Source: Thiohalocapsa marina (GTDB lineage Bacteria > Pseudomonadota > Gammaproteobacteria > Chromatiales > Chromatiaceae). From it: DNA of 64,000 nt. Under the pieces are notes generated by a model. The model was given only the letters and a program-made list of their open reading frames with translations. It did not search any database and was not told the DNA's origin. Positions 8,482 through 19,303 of the stretch are shown piece by piece (positions within the stretch are counted from its first letter, which is position 1; every line of letters starts with the position of its first letter). The DNA lies in NCBI RefSeq assembly GCF_008632335.1, contig NZ_VWXX01000017.1:1-64000 (forward strand), in the 5' to 3' direction. The position numbers and the translations under genes were made by a program.

Positions 8482-9678
8482 TCACTCCTCATGCAGCGCC
8501 ACCACCGGATCCAGCGCGGAGGCTCGCAGCGCCGGCAGGGCGCCCGCCAGCAGGCCGATGCCGCCGGCGGTAAGCTCGGCGACGAGCACGTACTGCCAGG
8601 CCGTCTGCGTCGGCAGCGCCGGCACCAGGACGCCGATCAGCCAGGCGCCGCCGGCGCCCAGCACGAAGCCGGCCAGGCCCCCGAGCAGGGCCAGCGTCAC
8701 CGCCTCCAGCAGGAACAGCCCCAGGATCTGGCCACGACCGGCGCCCAGCGCCCGCAGCAGACCGATCTCGCGACGCCGCTCGCTGACCGCGATGGTCATG
8801 ATGGTGAGGATGCCGATGCCCCCCACCGCCAGCGAGATGCCCCCCAGCGCCGCCACCACGGTGGTCAGCACCCCCAGCACCGAGCCCAGCACGTCCAGCA
8901 TCTGGTCCTGGGTGGTGATGGTGAAGTCCTCCTGGCCGTGGCGCAGGATCAGCATCTCCTGCACCCGGGCGGCCACCGCATCGCTGTCGGCGGCGCGGTC
9001 GTAGAGCAGGTCGATCTCCATCAGGCTGTCACGGTTGAACATGGCCAGCGCCCGCTCCACCGGGATGTAGACGGTGTCGTCCAGATCGAACCCGAGCATT
9101 TGTCCCTTGCTCTCCATGACACCGATGACACGGAAGGATTCGCCGCCGATGCGAACGCGTTCCCCCAGCGGCGACGCGGTGCCGAACAGTTCGTCGCGCA
9201 GCTTCGACCCGAGCACCGCAAACGGGCGTCCGCCGCTGATCTCGTCCGGCAGAAAGCGGCCGATGGCCGGCCGCAACGCCCAGATGTCCGGCACCCGCGC
9301 ACCCGCACCGAGCACCATGGTGCGCCGGCTGCGTCCGCCCCACTCCACCGCGGCATTGCCCTGCACCACCGGCACCACCCCCTCCACATCCGCCACCCGC
9401 TGCAGGGCGCGGGCATCGGTCAGGCTCAGCGGTCGCACATTCGACACCATGGCCCCGGACAGCCCCATGGTGCTGGTCTTACCGGGGGTCACGGAGATGA
9501 GATTGGTGCCGAACTGGGAGAACTCCGCCAGCACGAACCGATGAATGCCTTCGCCGATAGCCGTCAACAACACCACTGCGGCCACGCCGATGGCGATGCC
9601 CGTCACCGTCAGCAGACTGCGCCCCCGCTGGGCGGTCACGGCACCAAGGGTATAGACGACGAAATCACGCGGCCGCAT
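8482..9678 (-). CDS. MacB/FtsX-type ABC transporter permease 2
   Basis: 398 aa. One N-terminal membrane segment (about residues 20-45, GRSLLTVTGIAIGVAAVVLL), a large periplasmic MacB_PCD domain (about 50-260) and three C-terminal segments of an FtsX domain (about 280-385) with the family motif RRREIGLLRALGA. The fold is the non-canonical mechanotransmission permease of MacB/LolCE transporters, without its own ATPase. It is last in a four-gene operon: adaptor, ATPase, permease 1, permease 2. Two similar permeases may form a heterodimer. Substrate unknown; lipoprotein, peptide, antibiotic or siderophore export are all possible. Confidence 0.88.
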   Translation of the reverse strand: MRPRDFVVYTLGAVTAQRGRSLLTVTGIAIGVAAVVLLTAIGEGIHRFVLAEFSQFGTNLISVTPGKTSTMGLSGAMVSNVRPLSLTDARALQRVADVEGVVPVVQGNAAVEWGGRSRRTMVLGAGARVPDIWALRPAIGRFLPDEISGGRPFAVLGSKLRDELFGTASPLGERVRIGGESFRVIGVMESKGQMLGFDLDDTVYIPVERALAMFNRDSLMEIDLLYDRAADSDAVAARVQEMLILRHGQEDFTITTQDQMLDVLGSVLGVLTTVVAALGGISLAVGGIGILTIMTIAVSERRREIGLLRALGAGRGQILGLFLLEAVTLALLGGLAGFVLGAGGAWLIGVLVPALPTQTAWQYVLVAELTAGGIGLLAGALPALRASALDPVVALHEE

Positions 9679-9693
9679 CGGTTCAGTTTCCGA

Positions 9694-10899
9694 TCAGCGC
9701 CCGGTCAGCGCCGTCACCGGATCGAGCCGCGAGGCCCGCCGCGCCGGCAGCAGACCGAACACCAGCCCCGCCGCCAGGGCCACCAGGGTGGCCGCGAGCG
9801 GCGCCCAGAGCGGGATGCTGAGGTGGAAGGCCTGCAGGTGCATGTTGACCAGCCATACCCCCAGATAGGCCAGCACCACCCCGGCCACGGTGCCGGCGCC
9901 GGCGAGCAGGAAGGCCTCGGTCAGGAACAGCGCCATCACGTCGCGCTGACGCGCGCCCAGGGCCTTCAGCAGGCCCACCTCGGCGGTGCGTTGCGATACC
10001 GATACCAGCATCACGTTCATGATCAGGATACCGGCGACCACCAGACTGATGGCGGCAATGCCCGCAACGGCCAGGGTCAGGGCGCCGAGGATGCGGTCGA
10101 AGGTGCCGAGGATGGCGTCCTGGGTGATCACCGTGACATCGTCCTCGCCCTCATGGCGTTCGCGCACGATGCGGCGCAGGTCCTCCGCCGCCCTGTCCAG
10201 GCCCTGCCGGCCGCGGGCCTGCACCAGCACCCGGAACAGCCCCGGATTGTCGAACAGGGCCTGGGCCGAGGCCACCGGCACGATGGCCAGATCGGCCAGG
10301 TTGTCGCCCATGGACACGCCGCTGCTGGAGAGCACGCCGATGATGCGAAAGCGCCGGTCGCCGATGCGCACCCGCCGACCCACCGGACTGGCATTGCCGA
10401 ACAGCGCCTCTGCCAAGGTCTGGCCCACCACCGCGTAGGGCATCGCCCGCTCGGGATCACCCGACGGCAGAAAGCGACCGCTGGCCACGGACAGGTGCCG
10501 CACATCGAGAAAATCCGCCGTCGTGCCCAGGATGGTCACCTCGCGCTCCCGCCCTTCCGCCGATACCGGCGCCTGGCCGACAGCGATGGGCGCCACCTGC
10601 TGCACATGCACCGAGCGCAGCATCGCCAGGGCGTCCTGCAGGGTCAGATCCCGGGGCGTCTCACCGAGCAGGGGCGGTGCGCCGCCGGCGGTCTCGTTGC
10701 GACCGGGCAACACGATCAGCAGGTGCGTGCCAAGCTGGGTGAACTCCTCCAGCACATAGCGCCGCGCCCCCTCCCCCAGCGACGACAGCAACACCACGGC
10801 GGCGCTGCCGAAGGCCACCGCCAACAGGGTCAGCCAGCTACGCGCACCATGGGCCGTCAGGGCACGCAGGGCGCCGCCGATGACATCGCCGCTACGCAT
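9694..10899 (-). CDS. MacB/FtsX-type ABC transporter permease 1
   Basis: 401 aa from ATG 10899 (MRSGDVIGGALRAL); the open frame extends upstream to 10998, but that part overlaps the ATPase gene and lacks family character. Same domain plan as permease 2: N-terminal segment with SWLTLLAVAFGSAAVVLLSS, MacB periplasmic core, and FtsX segments with RTAEVGLLKALGARQRDVM. It ends 15 bp before permease 2. The paralogue pair suggests a gene duplication within the operon. Confidence 0.88.
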   Translation of the reverse strand: MRSGDVIGGALRALTAHGARSWLTLLAVAFGSAAVVLLSSLGEGARRYVLEEFTQLGTHLLIVLPGRNETAGGAPPLLGETPRDLTLQDALAMLRSVHVQQVAPIAVGQAPVSAEGREREVTILGTTADFLDVRHLSVASGRFLPSGDPERAMPYAVVGQTLAEALFGNASPVGRRVRIGDRRFRIIGVLSSSGVSMGDNLADLAIVPVASAQALFDNPGLFRVLVQARGRQGLDRAAEDLRRIVRERHEGEDDVTVITQDAILGTFDRILGALTLAVAGIAAISLVVAGILIMNVMLVSVSQRTAEVGLLKALGARQRDVMALFLTEAFLLAGAGTVAGVVLAYLGVWLVNMHLQAFHLSIPLWAPLAATLVALAAGLVFGLLPARRASRLDPVTALTGR

Positions 10900-10927
10900 G
10901 GGACGCTCGCCGGGTCCGCCGGTCCAT

Positions 10928-11593
10928 TCAGTCCGCCAGCACCGCGCCGTCGTCCATCTGCACCCGACGCCGGGCGCGGTCGCCCAGCGCCGGATCATGG
11001 GTCACCACGACCAGGGTCATGCCCTGACGGTTGAGCGCCTCCAGCGCCTCGACCACCTCCTCGCCGGAGGCCCGATCGAGATTGCCGGTGGGCTCGTCGG
11101 CCAGGATAAGCCCCGGCGCCATCACCGTCGCCCGGGCGATGGCCACGCGCTGGCGCTGGCCGCCGGAGAGCTGGTCGGGCCGGTGCGCCGCCCGCGGCGT
11201 CAGCCCCACCGACGCCAGCGACTGCCGCACACGCTCGCGCCGGACCCGCGGTGCCACGCCCGCCAGCACCAGCGGCAACTCCACGTTCTCGAACGCACTC
11301 AGGCGCGGGATCAGGTGAAAGGCCTGGAACACGAAGCCGATGCGCTCACGCCGCAAGCGGGCGCGCCGCTCCTCGGGCAGCGTCGTGGTCTCGATGCCGT
11401 CGAGCCGGTAGCTGCCCGCATCCGGGCGATCCAGCAGGCCGAGGATGTTCAGCAGCGTGCTCTTGCCCGACCCCGACGGCCCCATCACGGCGGCGTATTC
11501 GCCGTCGGCCAGGCTCAGGTCCACCGCGCGCAGCGCGTGCACCACCTCGTCGCCCACGCGAAAGGTGCGCTCGATGCCGGCGAGCTCGATCAT
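10928..11593 (-). CDS. MacB/LolD-type ABC transporter ATPase
   Basis: 221 aa, a single nucleotide-binding domain. Walker [10 protein letters not shown] at about residues 37-45, Q-loop in [15 protein letters not shown] signature LSGGQRQR, Walker [13 protein letters not shown], switch histidine in VVTHDP. LolD/MacB-type sequence features include the NLD after the Walker B Glu. ATG 11593 is chosen because the domain starts there ([11 protein letters not shown]); the open frame continues upstream antisense to nothing meaningful and overlaps the adaptor in another frame. It energises the two FtsX permeases encoded next. Confidence 0.92.
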   Translation of the reverse strand: MIELAGIERTFRVGDEVVHALRAVDLSLADGEYAAVMGPSGSGKSTLLNILGLLDRPDAGSYRLDGIETTTLPEERRARLRRERIGFVFQAFHLIPRLSAFENVELPLVLAGVAPRVRRERVRQSLASVGLTPRAAHRPDQLSGGQRQRVAIARATVMAPGLILADEPTGNLDRASGEEVVEALEALNRQGMTLVVVTHDPALGDRARRRVQMDDGAVLAD

Positions 11594-11618
11594 GCCCGGT
11601 ACCGCCGCCCCCGGCGGG

Positions 11619-12773
11619 TCATGGCTCCGCCTCCGCCATGGCGGCGACACCGGCCTGCACGCCCTCGCGGTCCAGGGACAGCACCACCGCGTCCCCCGCC
11701 ACCAGGCCGGCGGTGACCTGGGTGCGATCCCAGTTGGCCAGCCCGGTGGCGATCTCCCGCTCCAGCAGTCGGCCATCGGCGGCGTCCAGTAGCAGCACCC
11801 GTGGCGGGTCGCCGGGGCGGATGGCAGCGGTGGGCACATGCAGCGCATCGTCGGCAACGTCGATGACGATCTCCACATCCGCGCTGTAGCCTGCCAGCAG
11901 CGGGGTGTCCGCCGGCGGCGCGGTGATGACCACCTCCACCTCGACGGTGCGCGCCTGCTTCTCCTGATCCAGCACATAGGGCGCGATCCGCCTGACGGTG
12001 CCATCGAAGGTGCGATCACCAAAGGCGTCCAGCGCCACCCGGGCGGGCTGACCCAGGCGGATCGCTGCCGCGTCCACCTCGTCGATGGGGGCAGAGATGT
12101 AGAAACAGGCATCGTCGATGAGGTCCACCGCCGGCGGCGTCGGGATGCCGGGCGGCGACGGCGTGACATATTCGTTCAGTTCGCCGGAGACCTCGGCGAC
12201 GATGCCCGCAAAGGGCGCCGTGAGCCGGGTGCGCTCCAGCTCCGCCTGCGCCACGCCCACCCGCGCCGCGCTGACCCGGGCCGTGGCCCGGGCCGCCTCG
12301 CAATCGGCGCGGCCGGCCTGGGCCGCGGTGATGGCCCGGTCCAGCGCCTCTTCCGAGGCCATGCGGCGCTCCTGCAGCTTGACCTGGCGCGCGGCCTCAC
12401 GCTCCGCCTGGTCCGCGTTCAGGCAGGCAGCCCGGGCTCGGGCCTCCGCCGCATCAGCCTCGCGCTCGGCCAGGGTCACGCCGGCCTTCAGGTCCTGGTT
12501 CCAGAGTTCCAGCAACAGCTGGCCGGCCTCGACCCGATCGCCCTCGTGCACGCTCAGGGTCGCGATCTGCCCGCCTGTGCCCGGCGCCAGCCGCGCCCGC
12601 CGGCAGGCCATGACGGTGCCGGCGCGCGTGTTGGCCACCACCTCTTCCACGGTGCCCCGCTCCACCGCCGCCACCCGCACCGCCACCGGCTCGGGGCGCG
12701 TCAGCCACCAGGCGCCGAGCCCGACAACGGCGACCAGCCCGGTCGCCAGCAGCAGCCGGCCGGTCAGGCGCAT
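11619..12773 (-). CDS. Periplasmic adaptor of the MacA/HlyD family
   Basis: 384 aa. N-terminal membrane anchor (residues about 5-24, LLLATGLVAVVGLGAWWL), then the lipoyl-like half motif APGTGGQIATLSVHEGDRV, a helical hairpin of about 90 residues with coiled-coil character, the second lipoyl half RLTAPFAGIVAEV, and beta-barrel and membrane-proximal domains. First gene of the four-gene export operon. MacA-like adaptors normally dock on an outer-membrane TolC, which is not encoded in this window. Confidence 0.88.
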   Translation of the reverse strand: MRLTGRLLLATGLVAVVGLGAWWLTRPEPVAVRVAAVERGTVEEVVANTRAGTVMACRRARLAPGTGGQIATLSVHEGDRVEAGQLLLELWNQDLKAGVTLAEREADAAEARARAACLNADQAEREAARQVKLQERRMASEEALDRAITAAQAGRADCEAARATARVSAARVGVAQAELERTRLTAPFAGIVAEVSGELNEYVTPSPPGIPTPPAVDLIDDACFYISAPIDEVDAAAIRLGQPARVALDAFGDRTFDGTVRRIAPYVLDQEKQARTVEVEVVITAPPADTPLLAGYSADVEIVIDVADDALHVPTAAIRPGDPPRVLLLDAADGRLLEREIATGLANWDRTQVTAGLVAGDAVVLSLDREGVQAGVAAMAEAEP

Positions 12774-12809
12774 ACGTCGGATACCGGTCTTGATGCCGGC
12801 GGGCGGCGG

Positions 12810-14321
12810 CTAACCGGTGCGTCCATAGAGCGCAACCAGGTGACGCAGCCGCGTCGGCAGTTCGGGGTCCAGCTGCGCCCAGTCGAAGCGCCAGCGCCAG
12901 TTGCCCTCGGCCTTGCCGGGGACATTCATGCGATGCGTGCCGTCCAGCCCCAGCAGGTCCTGCATCGGCAGCACCGCCAGATTGGCCGACGAGCCCAGGG
13001 CGCACCGTACCAGCGGCCAGGGCATGGGCTCCTGCGGGTGTCCGAGGTAGTCGTCTAAATGGGCCCGCTCCGCCTCGCCCAGCGACTGGTACCAGCCAAG
13101 CGTGGTGTCGTTGTCGTGGGTGCCGGTGTAGACCACGGCGTCACGACCATGACGGAACGGCAGGTACGGGTTGTCGGCACCGCCGTCGAAGGCGAACTGC
13201 AGGATCTTCATGCCCGGCATGCGGTATTTGCGACGCAGCGCCGTGACCGCGTCGGTGATGACGCCCAGGTCTTCCGCCACCAGCGGCAGGCGGCCGAAGG
13301 CCTCCTCCAGGCGCTGGAACAGCGCATCACCGCCGGCGGGCACCCAGGTGCCGTTGATGGCCGTGGGCTCATCCGCCGGGATCTCCCAGTAGGCCTCGAA
13401 GCCGCGGAAGTGGTCGATGCGGATGATATCGAACAGCTGCAGTTGGGTGCGGATGCGGTCGATCCAGAAGCGATAGTCATTGGCCGCCAGGCGGTCCCAG
13501 CGGTACAGCGGGTTGCCCCAGCGCTGGCCGGTGTCGGAGAAGTAGTCCGGCGGCACCCCGGCGACCACCCGCGCGGTGCCGTCGGCATTGAGATCGAAGT
13601 CATGCGGATTGGCCCAGACCTCGGCGCTGTCGTGGGCGACGAAGATGGGCATGTCGCCGAACAGCAGGACACCGCGCTCGGCGGCATGGGCATGCAGCGC
13701 CTCCCATTGCCGAAAGAACACGAACTGCTCCCAGCGGATGTAGTCCAGCGCGCTGGCCAGCCGCTTACGCGCCTGGGACATGGCCCGGGATTCGCGGATC
13801 CGCAGACCCTTCGGCCAGTCCCACCAGGGCGCGTCGCGCTCCTCGCGCAGGGCCCGGTACAGGGCATAGTCATCCAGCCAGTAGCCCTGCTCGGCGATGA
13901 AGGCCTCCAGGGCGCTGTGATCGGCGTCGCCGGCCCTGCGGTGAAAGCCCTGGTGGGCCTCCGCCAGCGCCTGCAGTCGGGCCTGCGCGTGCACCTCCGC
14001 GCCTGCCGTGTCGGTGCCTGAACGGTCGCCGGACGCCGCATCGAGCCAGCCCGCCTGCACCAGCGGCTCCAGGCCGATCAGCAGTGGGCTGCCGGCGTGG
14101 GCGGAACTGCATTGGTAGGGGGAGTCGTTGGCCTGGGGTGGCCCCACCGGTAACATCTGCCAGACGCTGACGCCACAGTCGGCGAGGAAATTGACGAAAT
14201 TGAACGCCTCCCAGCCCAGGTCGCCATTGGGGCCCGCCCCGGGCAGCGAGGTCAGGTGCAGCAGGACACCCGCGCGACGCCGGTCCAGCCTGTCATTGGG
14301 GTTGATGGGATCCATGAGCAA
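12810..14321 (-). CDS. malQ: 4-alpha-glucanotransferase (amylomaltase, GH77)
   Basis: 503 aa, the size of the shorter (Thermus/plant DPE1-like) amylomaltases. Transfers alpha-1,4-glucan segments between malto-oligosaccharides. Visible GH77 features: the start RRAGVLLHLTSLPG, the nucleophile Asp in IIRIDHFRGFEAYWEIP, the acid/base Glu in LVAEDLGVIT, and the third carboxylate in YTGTHDNDTTLGW. It lies downstream of glgC on the same strand (83-bp gap) and with glgB across the divergent promoter region forms a glycogen gene group. The gap to the MacA-like gene is 36 bp. Confidence 0.95.
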   Translation of the reverse strand: MLMDPINPNDRLDRRRAGVLLHLTSLPGAGPNGDLGWEAFNFVNFLADCGVSVWQMLPVGPPQANDSPYQCSSAHAGSPLLIGLEPLVQAGWLDAASGDRSGTDTAGAEVHAQARLQALAEAHQGFHRRAGDADHSALEAFIAEQGYWLDDYALYRALREERDAPWWDWPKGLRIRESRAMSQARKRLASALDYIRWEQFVFFRQWEALHAHAAERGVLLFGDMPIFVAHDSAEVWANPHDFDLNADGTARVVAGVPPDYFSDTGQRWGNPLYRWDRLAANDYRFWIDRIRTQLQLFDIIRIDHFRGFEAYWEIPADEPTAINGTWVPAGGDALFQRLEEAFGRLPLVAEDLGVITDAVTALRRKYRMPGMKILQFAFDGGADNPYLPFRHGRDAVVYTGTHDNDTTLGWYQSLGEAERAHLDDYLGHPQEPMPWPLVRCALGSSANLAVLPMQDLLGLDGTHRMNVPGKAEGNWRWRFDWAQLDPELPTRLRHLVALYGRTG

Positions 14322-14404
14322 TTTGCGAGCCTCGGGTCGTGGGTGTTACCTGAACCATGGGCGCTGTCGAAAACGCTGCGGACACGCGCCGGCCCGATGG
14401 CCGG

Positions 14405-15676
14405 TCAGCGTACGCGACCGACCTGCTGCCCCAGCATGTCGGGTGTGACCAGCGTGATGCCGGATGCCGTGACCCGGTAGCCCGCCGCCCGATCAGCGTC
14501 GGGATCATACCCGATCCGGGCGCCCTCCTCGAGCGTACACCAACGGTCGACGATGGCGCGGCGGACGCGGCAGTGGCGGCCGATCTGCACATTGGGCAGC
14601 AGTACGGAATCGGTCACCGAGGCATAGGAATTCACCCGCACGCTGGAGAACACCAGCGAGTGGCGGACCATCGCCCCGGACACGATGCAGCCGCCGGAGA
14701 CCATGGAATCCACCGCCATGCCGCGGCGATCGTCCTCGTCGAACACGAACTTCGCCGGCGGCAGCTGTTCCTGGTAGGTCCAGATCGGCCAGCTGTTGTC
14801 ATACAGATTGAGCGGCGGGGTGACGCCGATCAGTTCCAGATTGGCCTCCCAGAACGCGTCGAGGGTGCCGACGTCGCGCCAGTAGCTCTGCTCGCCGGTC
14901 AGGGGATCGCGAAACGGATAGGCCATGACGCGACTGCCCGCGACCAGCAACGGGATCAGATCCTTACCGAAGTCGTGGGCGGAGCCCTCGGTGTCGGCAT
15001 CGCGCACCAGCGCGTCGAACAGCAGGTCGCGATTGAAGACGTAGATCCCCATGGACGCCAGCGCCAGGTCGTCGCGCCCCGGGATGGTCGGCGGTTGCGC
15101 CGGCTTCTCGACGAAGGCGCACACCCGCCCGGCAGCGTCCACGCGCATGACGCCGAAGTCCCGCGCCCGCGCCGCATCAACCTCGATACAGCCCACGGTC
15201 ATGTCGGCGCCGCTTTCCACGTGGTGCGCGATCATTGCGCCGTAGTCCATCTTGTAGACGTGATCACCGGCCAGGACCAGGATGTAGGCCGGATCGTGAT
15301 TGCTGATGATGTCCAGGTTCTGGAATACCGCATCCGCGGTGCCGGTGTACCAGGCGGTCTCGGTGACCCGCTGCTGGGCCGGCCACAATTCGACGAACTC
15401 GCCGAACTCACCGCGCAGGAAGCCCCAGCCCTTCTGGATGTGCAGGATGAGCGAGTGCGCCTTGTACTGCGTCAGCACGCCGATGCGCCGGATGCCGGAA
15501 TTGACGCAGTTGGACAGCGGAAAGTCGACGATGCGGAACTTCCCGCCGAACGGCACCGCCGGCTTGGTGCGTCGCTGGGTGAGCTCGTGCAGGCGCGCGC
15601 CGCGACCGCCGGCCAGGATCAGGGCCAGGGTGTCACGGGTAAGACGACTGACGAACCGCGGGCTGGTCTCGGACAT
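14405..15676 (-). CDS. glgC: Glucose-1-phosphate adenylyltransferase (ADP-glucose pyrophosphorylase), copy 1
   Basis: 423 aa, the full bacterial length. Makes ADP-glucose from ATP and glucose-1-phosphate, the committed step of glycogen synthesis. The nucleotide-binding motif [17 protein letters not shown] is at residues about 15-31, then [15 protein letters not shown] with the activator/substrate lysine, the [12 protein letters not shown] motif, the sugar-phosphate site in FVEKP, and a C-terminal left-handed beta-helix. A second copy at 47141 shares the plan but differs in detail. It is divergent from glgB, with a 350-bp intergenic region. Confidence 0.96.
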   Translation of the reverse strand: MSETSPRFVSRLTRDTLALILAGGRGARLHELTQRRTKPAVPFGGKFRIVDFPLSNCVNSGIRRIGVLTQYKAHSLILHIQKGWGFLRGEFGEFVELWPAQQRVTETAWYTGTADAVFQNLDIISNHDPAYILVLAGDHVYKMDYGAMIAHHVESGADMTVGCIEVDAARARDFGVMRVDAAGRVCAFVEKPAQPPTIPGRDDLALASMGIYVFNRDLLFDALVRDADTEGSAHDFGKDLIPLLVAGSRVMAYPFRDPLTGEQSYWRDVGTLDAFWEANLELIGVTPPLNLYDNSWPIWTYQEQLPPAKFVFDEDDRRGMAVDSMVSGGCIVSGAMVRHSLVFSSVRVNSYASVTDSVLLPNVQIGRHCRVRRAIVDRWCTLEEGARIGYDPDADRAAGYRVTASGITLVTPDMLGQQVGRVR

Positions 15677-16026
15677 CTGTCACCTGCGTTGGTTCGGTCC
15701 GCATCCACGCGCAAAACCCGCCCCCGGCCGCCGGACAGTCCAAGGTTGCGGGTCGGGCTTGCCAGAATCACTCCATGGTATACTTTGGGCCTGTCGGCCA
15801 GTGGCGCCAGCTCCAGCCGGCCTCGCCGGTACACATCAGAAAACCCGGCGTTAGCATAACCATAACACGAGCACGCCCACTTTGCCGCCGTGGCCATGTG
15901 CCTGCAGATACTGGCCGCCCGTCCTGCGCCGCGCCGTTGCGGCAGCGCGCGCAGACGCGCCCGGCCCGACATCCGCCATCGATGCCGGCACCAAAGACTC
16001 ATTCCAGCCACCGGACACTCCTGATC
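15677..16026. other. Divergent glgC/glgB intergenic region
   Basis: About 350 bp with no convincing gene. The frame of glgB stays open upstream to 15775, but that stretch has no glgB homology and is compositionally like non-coding DNA. A TTGCCA (15759) and TATACT (15779) occur together with only 14 bp between them, too close for a good sigma-70 promoter. No clear operator or terminator seen. Confidence 0.5.
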
Positions 16027-18354
16027 ATGCAAACCGGACCCACGCCAACCGGACGCCCGCATCCCGCCACCCTCGAAGAGCCCCTGCAGCGCCTGATCGA
16101 GGCCCGGCATCACGCGCCGTTCGAGGTGCTCGGCCGCCACGAGACCACTACGGGTCGGGCCGTCGTGCGCGCCTTCCTGCCCGCCGCCGAGTCCGTGCGT
16201 ATCCAGGGCACCGAGCATGCGCTGAAGCGCGTGCCGGGCACCGACCTGTTCGTCTGGGAGGGACCGGCGGAGGCCGTCCAGGGCCACTATCAGCTGGCCT
16301 GGGAGGACCGCCGGGGCGAGACGCATGTCCGGACCGACCCCTATACCTTCGCGCCACAGCTCGGCGATTTCGACCTGCATCTCTTCGGTGAGGGCCGGCA
16401 TTGGCATGCCTACCGCTTCATGGGCGCCCATGAGCGCACCTTCGACGGCGTGCGCGGCTTTCATTTTGCGGTCTGGGCACCCAGCGCCAGCCGCGTCAGC
16501 GTGGTTGGCGACTTCAACGACTGGGACGGACGCACACACCCGATGCGCGTGCGCGGCAGCTCCGGCGTCTGGGAGCTGTTCATCCCCGAACTGGAGCCCG
16601 GCGCGTTCTACAAGTTCGAGCTGCGCGACCAGTCCGGCAACGTCCACGTCAAGATCGACCCCTACGCCAACGCCTACCAGCAGCGCCCGGACACCGCCGG
16701 CATCCTGCTCGCGCCCAGCGACTTCGCCTGGAACGACGCGTCCTGGATCAGCCGGCGGGAGCAGCAGAACTGGCAGCAGAGCCCGCTTTCAGTGTACGAG
16801 GTGCACCTGGGCTCCTGGCAGCGCGACGCCGACGGCGGCTTCCTCAACTACCGCGACCTGGCCCGGCGCCTGGCGGACTACTGCCTCGAACTCGGCTTCA
16901 GCCATGTGGAACTGCTGCCGATCACCGAACATCCGCTGGACGCCTCCTGGGGCTACCAGACCACCGGCTATTTCGCGCCCACGGCGCGCTTCGGCAGCCC
17001 GGACGACTTTCGCTGGTTCGTCGACCACCTGCACCAGCGCGGCATCGGCGTACTGCTGGACTGGGTGCCGGCGCACTTCCCCCGCGATGCCACCGCGCTG
17101 GCCCGCTACGACGGCACGGCGCTGTACGAACACGCCGACCCGCGCCAGGGCGAGCACAAGGACTGGGGCACCCTGATCTTCAACTATGGCCGGCGCGAGG
17201 TGAAGAACTTCCTGCTGTCCAGCGCGCTGTACTGGCTGAACGAATTCCACATCGACGGCCTGCGGGTGGATGCCGTCGCCTCCATGCTCTACCTGGACTA
17301 TTCGCGCGCCGACGGCGAGTGGATCCCGAACAAGTACGGCGGCAACGAGAACCTGGACGCGGTGGATTTCCTGCGCCAGCTCAACACCGTGACCCACGAG
17401 CAACACCCCGGCACCCTGATGATCGCCGAGGAGTCCACCGCCTGGCCGCAGGTCTCGCGCCCCACCTACCTGGGCGGGCTGGGCTTCAGCATGAAATGGA
17501 ACATGGGCTGGATGCACGACACCCTGGCCTACCTGGAAAAGGACCCGATCTACCGGCACTTCCATCACGACCTGCTGACCTTCGGCCTGCTGTACGCCTT
17601 CACCGAGAATTTCGTGCTGCCGTTCTCCCACGACGAGGTGGTGCACGGCAAGCGCTCCATGCTGGACAAGATGCCCGGCGACGCCTGGCAGAAGTTCGCC
17701 TCCCTGCGCCTGCTGTACAGCTTCATGTTCACCTATCCGGGCAAGAAGCTGTTGTTCCAGGGCTGCGAGTTCGCCCAGGGCCGGGAGTGGGACTTCGACG
17801 CCGACGCCGAGTGGGAGCTGCTGGAACGCGCGCAGCACCGGGGCGTGCAACAGATCGTCGCCGACCTGAACCAGCTGTACCGCAGGCTGCCGGCGCTGCA
17901 CGAGGTGGACTTCGACAGCAGCGGCTTCGAATGGATCGACTGTCACGACAGCAGCCAGTCCGTGCTGAGCTACCTGCGCAAGTCAGCCGACGGCCGGGAA
18001 ATCGTTGCCTGCGCCTTCAACTTCACGCCGGTGCCGCGGGAGAACTACCGCATCGGCGTGCCCCGGGCCGGCTTCTACCGCGAGGCGGTCAACTCCGACG
18101 CCGGCCTGTACGGCGGCAGCAATATCGGCAACCAGGGCGGCGTCCATTCCGAGCCCCTGGCCTGGATGGGCCGGCCCCATTCCATCCCCATGGCGCTACC
18201 GCCCCTGGCCGGGGTGATCATGGTGCTGGAGCCGGACACCGAGACCGCAGCCGGGAACAGGGCCGAAGCGGCAGACGGGACCGACGCCTCTGCAAGCCCC
18301 GCCGACAGCGCCTCGCCCGCCGGCAGCGACGCCCCCGAGGCCGGCGAGGGCTGA
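16027..18354 (+). CDS. glgB: 1,4-alpha-glucan branching enzyme (GH13_9)
   Basis: 775 aa from ATG 16027 ([14 protein letters not shown]). Adds alpha-1,6 branches to glycogen. Order: an N1 domain ([10 protein letters not shown]), a CBM48 domain ([20 protein letters not shown]), the GH13 barrel with [18 protein letters not shown] (nucleophile Asp), [10 protein letters not shown] (acid/base Glu) and [10 protein letters not shown], then an all-beta C-terminal domain. The last 35 residues are a low-complexity Ala/Ser/Gly/Asp tail beyond the usual end near GVIMVLEPD. The start is set by the family N-terminus. oxyR starts 14 bp downstream. Confidence 0.96.
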   Translation: MQTGPTPTGRPHPATLEEPLQRLIEARHHAPFEVLGRHETTTGRAVVRAFLPAAESVRIQGTEHALKRVPGTDLFVWEGPAEAVQGHYQLAWEDRRGETHVRTDPYTFAPQLGDFDLHLFGEGRHWHAYRFMGAHERTFDGVRGFHFAVWAPSASRVSVVGDFNDWDGRTHPMRVRGSSGVWELFIPELEPGAFYKFELRDQSGNVHVKIDPYANAYQQRPDTAGILLAPSDFAWNDASWISRREQQNWQQSPLSVYEVHLGSWQRDADGGFLNYRDLARRLADYCLELGFSHVELLPITEHPLDASWGYQTTGYFAPTARFGSPDDFRWFVDHLHQRGIGVLLDWVPAHFPRDATALARYDGTALYEHADPRQGEHKDWGTLIFNYGRREVKNFLLSSALYWLNEFHIDGLRVDAVASMLYLDYSRADGEWIPNKYGGNENLDAVDFLRQLNTVTHEQHPGTLMIAEESTAWPQVSRPTYLGGLGFSMKWNMGWMHDTLAYLEKDPIYRHFHHDLLTFGLLYAFTENFVLPFSHDEVVHGKRSMLDKMPGDAWQKFASLRLLYSFMFTYPGKKLLFQGCEFAQGREWDFDADAEWELLERAQHRGVQQIVADLNQLYRRLPALHEVDFDSSGFEWIDCHDSSQSVLSYLRKSADGREIVACAFNFTPVPRENYRIGVPRAGFYREAVNSDAGLYGGSNIGNQGGVHSEPLAWMGRPHSIPMALPPLAGVIMVLEPDTETAAGNRAEAADGTDASASPADSASPAGSDAPEAGEG

Positions 18355-18367
18355 CCGGAGCACCGCC

Positions 18368-19294
18368 GTGAACCTGCGCGACATCAAGTACATCCTGGCC
18401 GTGTCCGAGACGCGCCACTTCGGCCGCGCCGCCGAGCGCTGTTTCGTCAGCCAGCCCACGCTCAGCGGCCAGATCAAGAAGCTGGAAGACGAGCTGGGCG
18501 TGACCATCTTCGAGCGCACCAACCGCTCGGTGGAGGTCACCCCCATCGGCAGCAAGATCCTGGAACACGCCCGCCTGCTGATGGAACAGGCCGACGCCAT
18601 CGAACAGGTCGCCCGGGCGCACCAGGATCCGCTGGCCGGCCCCCTGCGCATCGGCGCCATCCCCACCCTCAGCCCCTACCTGATGCCGCTGATCCTGCTG
18701 CCGCTGAAGCGCGACTACCCGCAGCTGAAGCTGGTGCTGTTCGAGGAGATCACCGACGCGCTGCTGACCCGGCTGGCGCGGCACGAGCTGGACGCCGCAC
18801 TGCTGGCCACGCCAGTGTCGGATCCGGACCTGGCCATGACACCTCTGTTCGACGAGCCCTTCTGGCTGGCGCACCCCACCCAGCACCCGCTGAGCCGGAA
18901 GGATGCGATCACCGAGACGGACCTGGAAAGCATCGAGCTTTTGCTGCTGTCCGAAGGGCACTGTCTCACGCATCAGGTCATGGAGGTCTGCCATCTGGCG
19001 GACCGCCCGCGCGAGGGCGAGATGGCGGACCTGCGCGCCGCCAGCCTGGAGACCCTGCTGCAACTGGTGGGCGCCGGATTCGGCTGCACCCTGGTGCCGG
19101 CGCTGGCGATCCGCGGCGGCTGGATGAGCGACACCGGCATCATCGCCCGCCGGCTGGATCTGCCGGACACCTACCGCCGCGTGTCGCTGGTGTACCGGCG
19201 CAGCTTTCCGCGCCCCGAGGCCCTGCAGGCCTTCGCCCGCACCGTACGTGCCCAGTTGCCGGACAGCGTGCGGCCCATCGCCGACGCCGCCTGA
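18368..19294 (+). CDS. oxyR: Hydrogen-peroxide-responsive LysR-type regulator OxyR
   Basis: 308 aa, GTG start. Winged helix-turn-helix at residues 1-60 (MNLRDIKYILAVSETRHFGR, then AAERCFVSQPTLSGQIKKLE), typical of OxyR. The effector domain carries EGHCLTHQVMEVC with cysteines at positions 199 and 208, the same numbering as the redox disulfide pair of E. coli OxyR. It would activate peroxide-defence genes. Only 14 bp separate it from glgB and 9 bp from rlmKL, so it is probably transcribed at least partly with them. No oxyR target such as katG or ahpC is in the window. Confidence 0.95.
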   Translation: MNLRDIKYILAVSETRHFGRAAERCFVSQPTLSGQIKKLEDELGVTIFERTNRSVEVTPIGSKILEHARLLMEQADAIEQVARAHQDPLAGPLRIGAIPTLSPYLMPLILLPLKRDYPQLKLVLFEEITDALLTRLARHELDAALLATPVSDPDLAMTPLFDEPFWLAHPTQHPLSRKDAITETDLESIELLLLSEGHCLTHQVMEVCHLADRPREGEMADLRAASLETLLQLVGAGFGCTLVPALAIRGGWMSDTGIIARRLDLPDTYRRVSLVYRRSFPRPEALQAFARTVRAQLPDSVRPIADAA

Positions 19295-19303
19295 GAGCAG
19301 CAC

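Noticed and set aside
8452-11034. 860-codon plus-strand frame opposite the two ABC permeases
   Set aside because: Composition is rich in His, Gln, Arg and Gly and no motif is present, whereas the minus strand has clear MacB/FtsX motifs.
15775-16026. N-terminal extension of GlgB from an upstream start
   Set aside because: The extra 84 codons have no family homology; branching enzymes begin at about the ATG at 16027.
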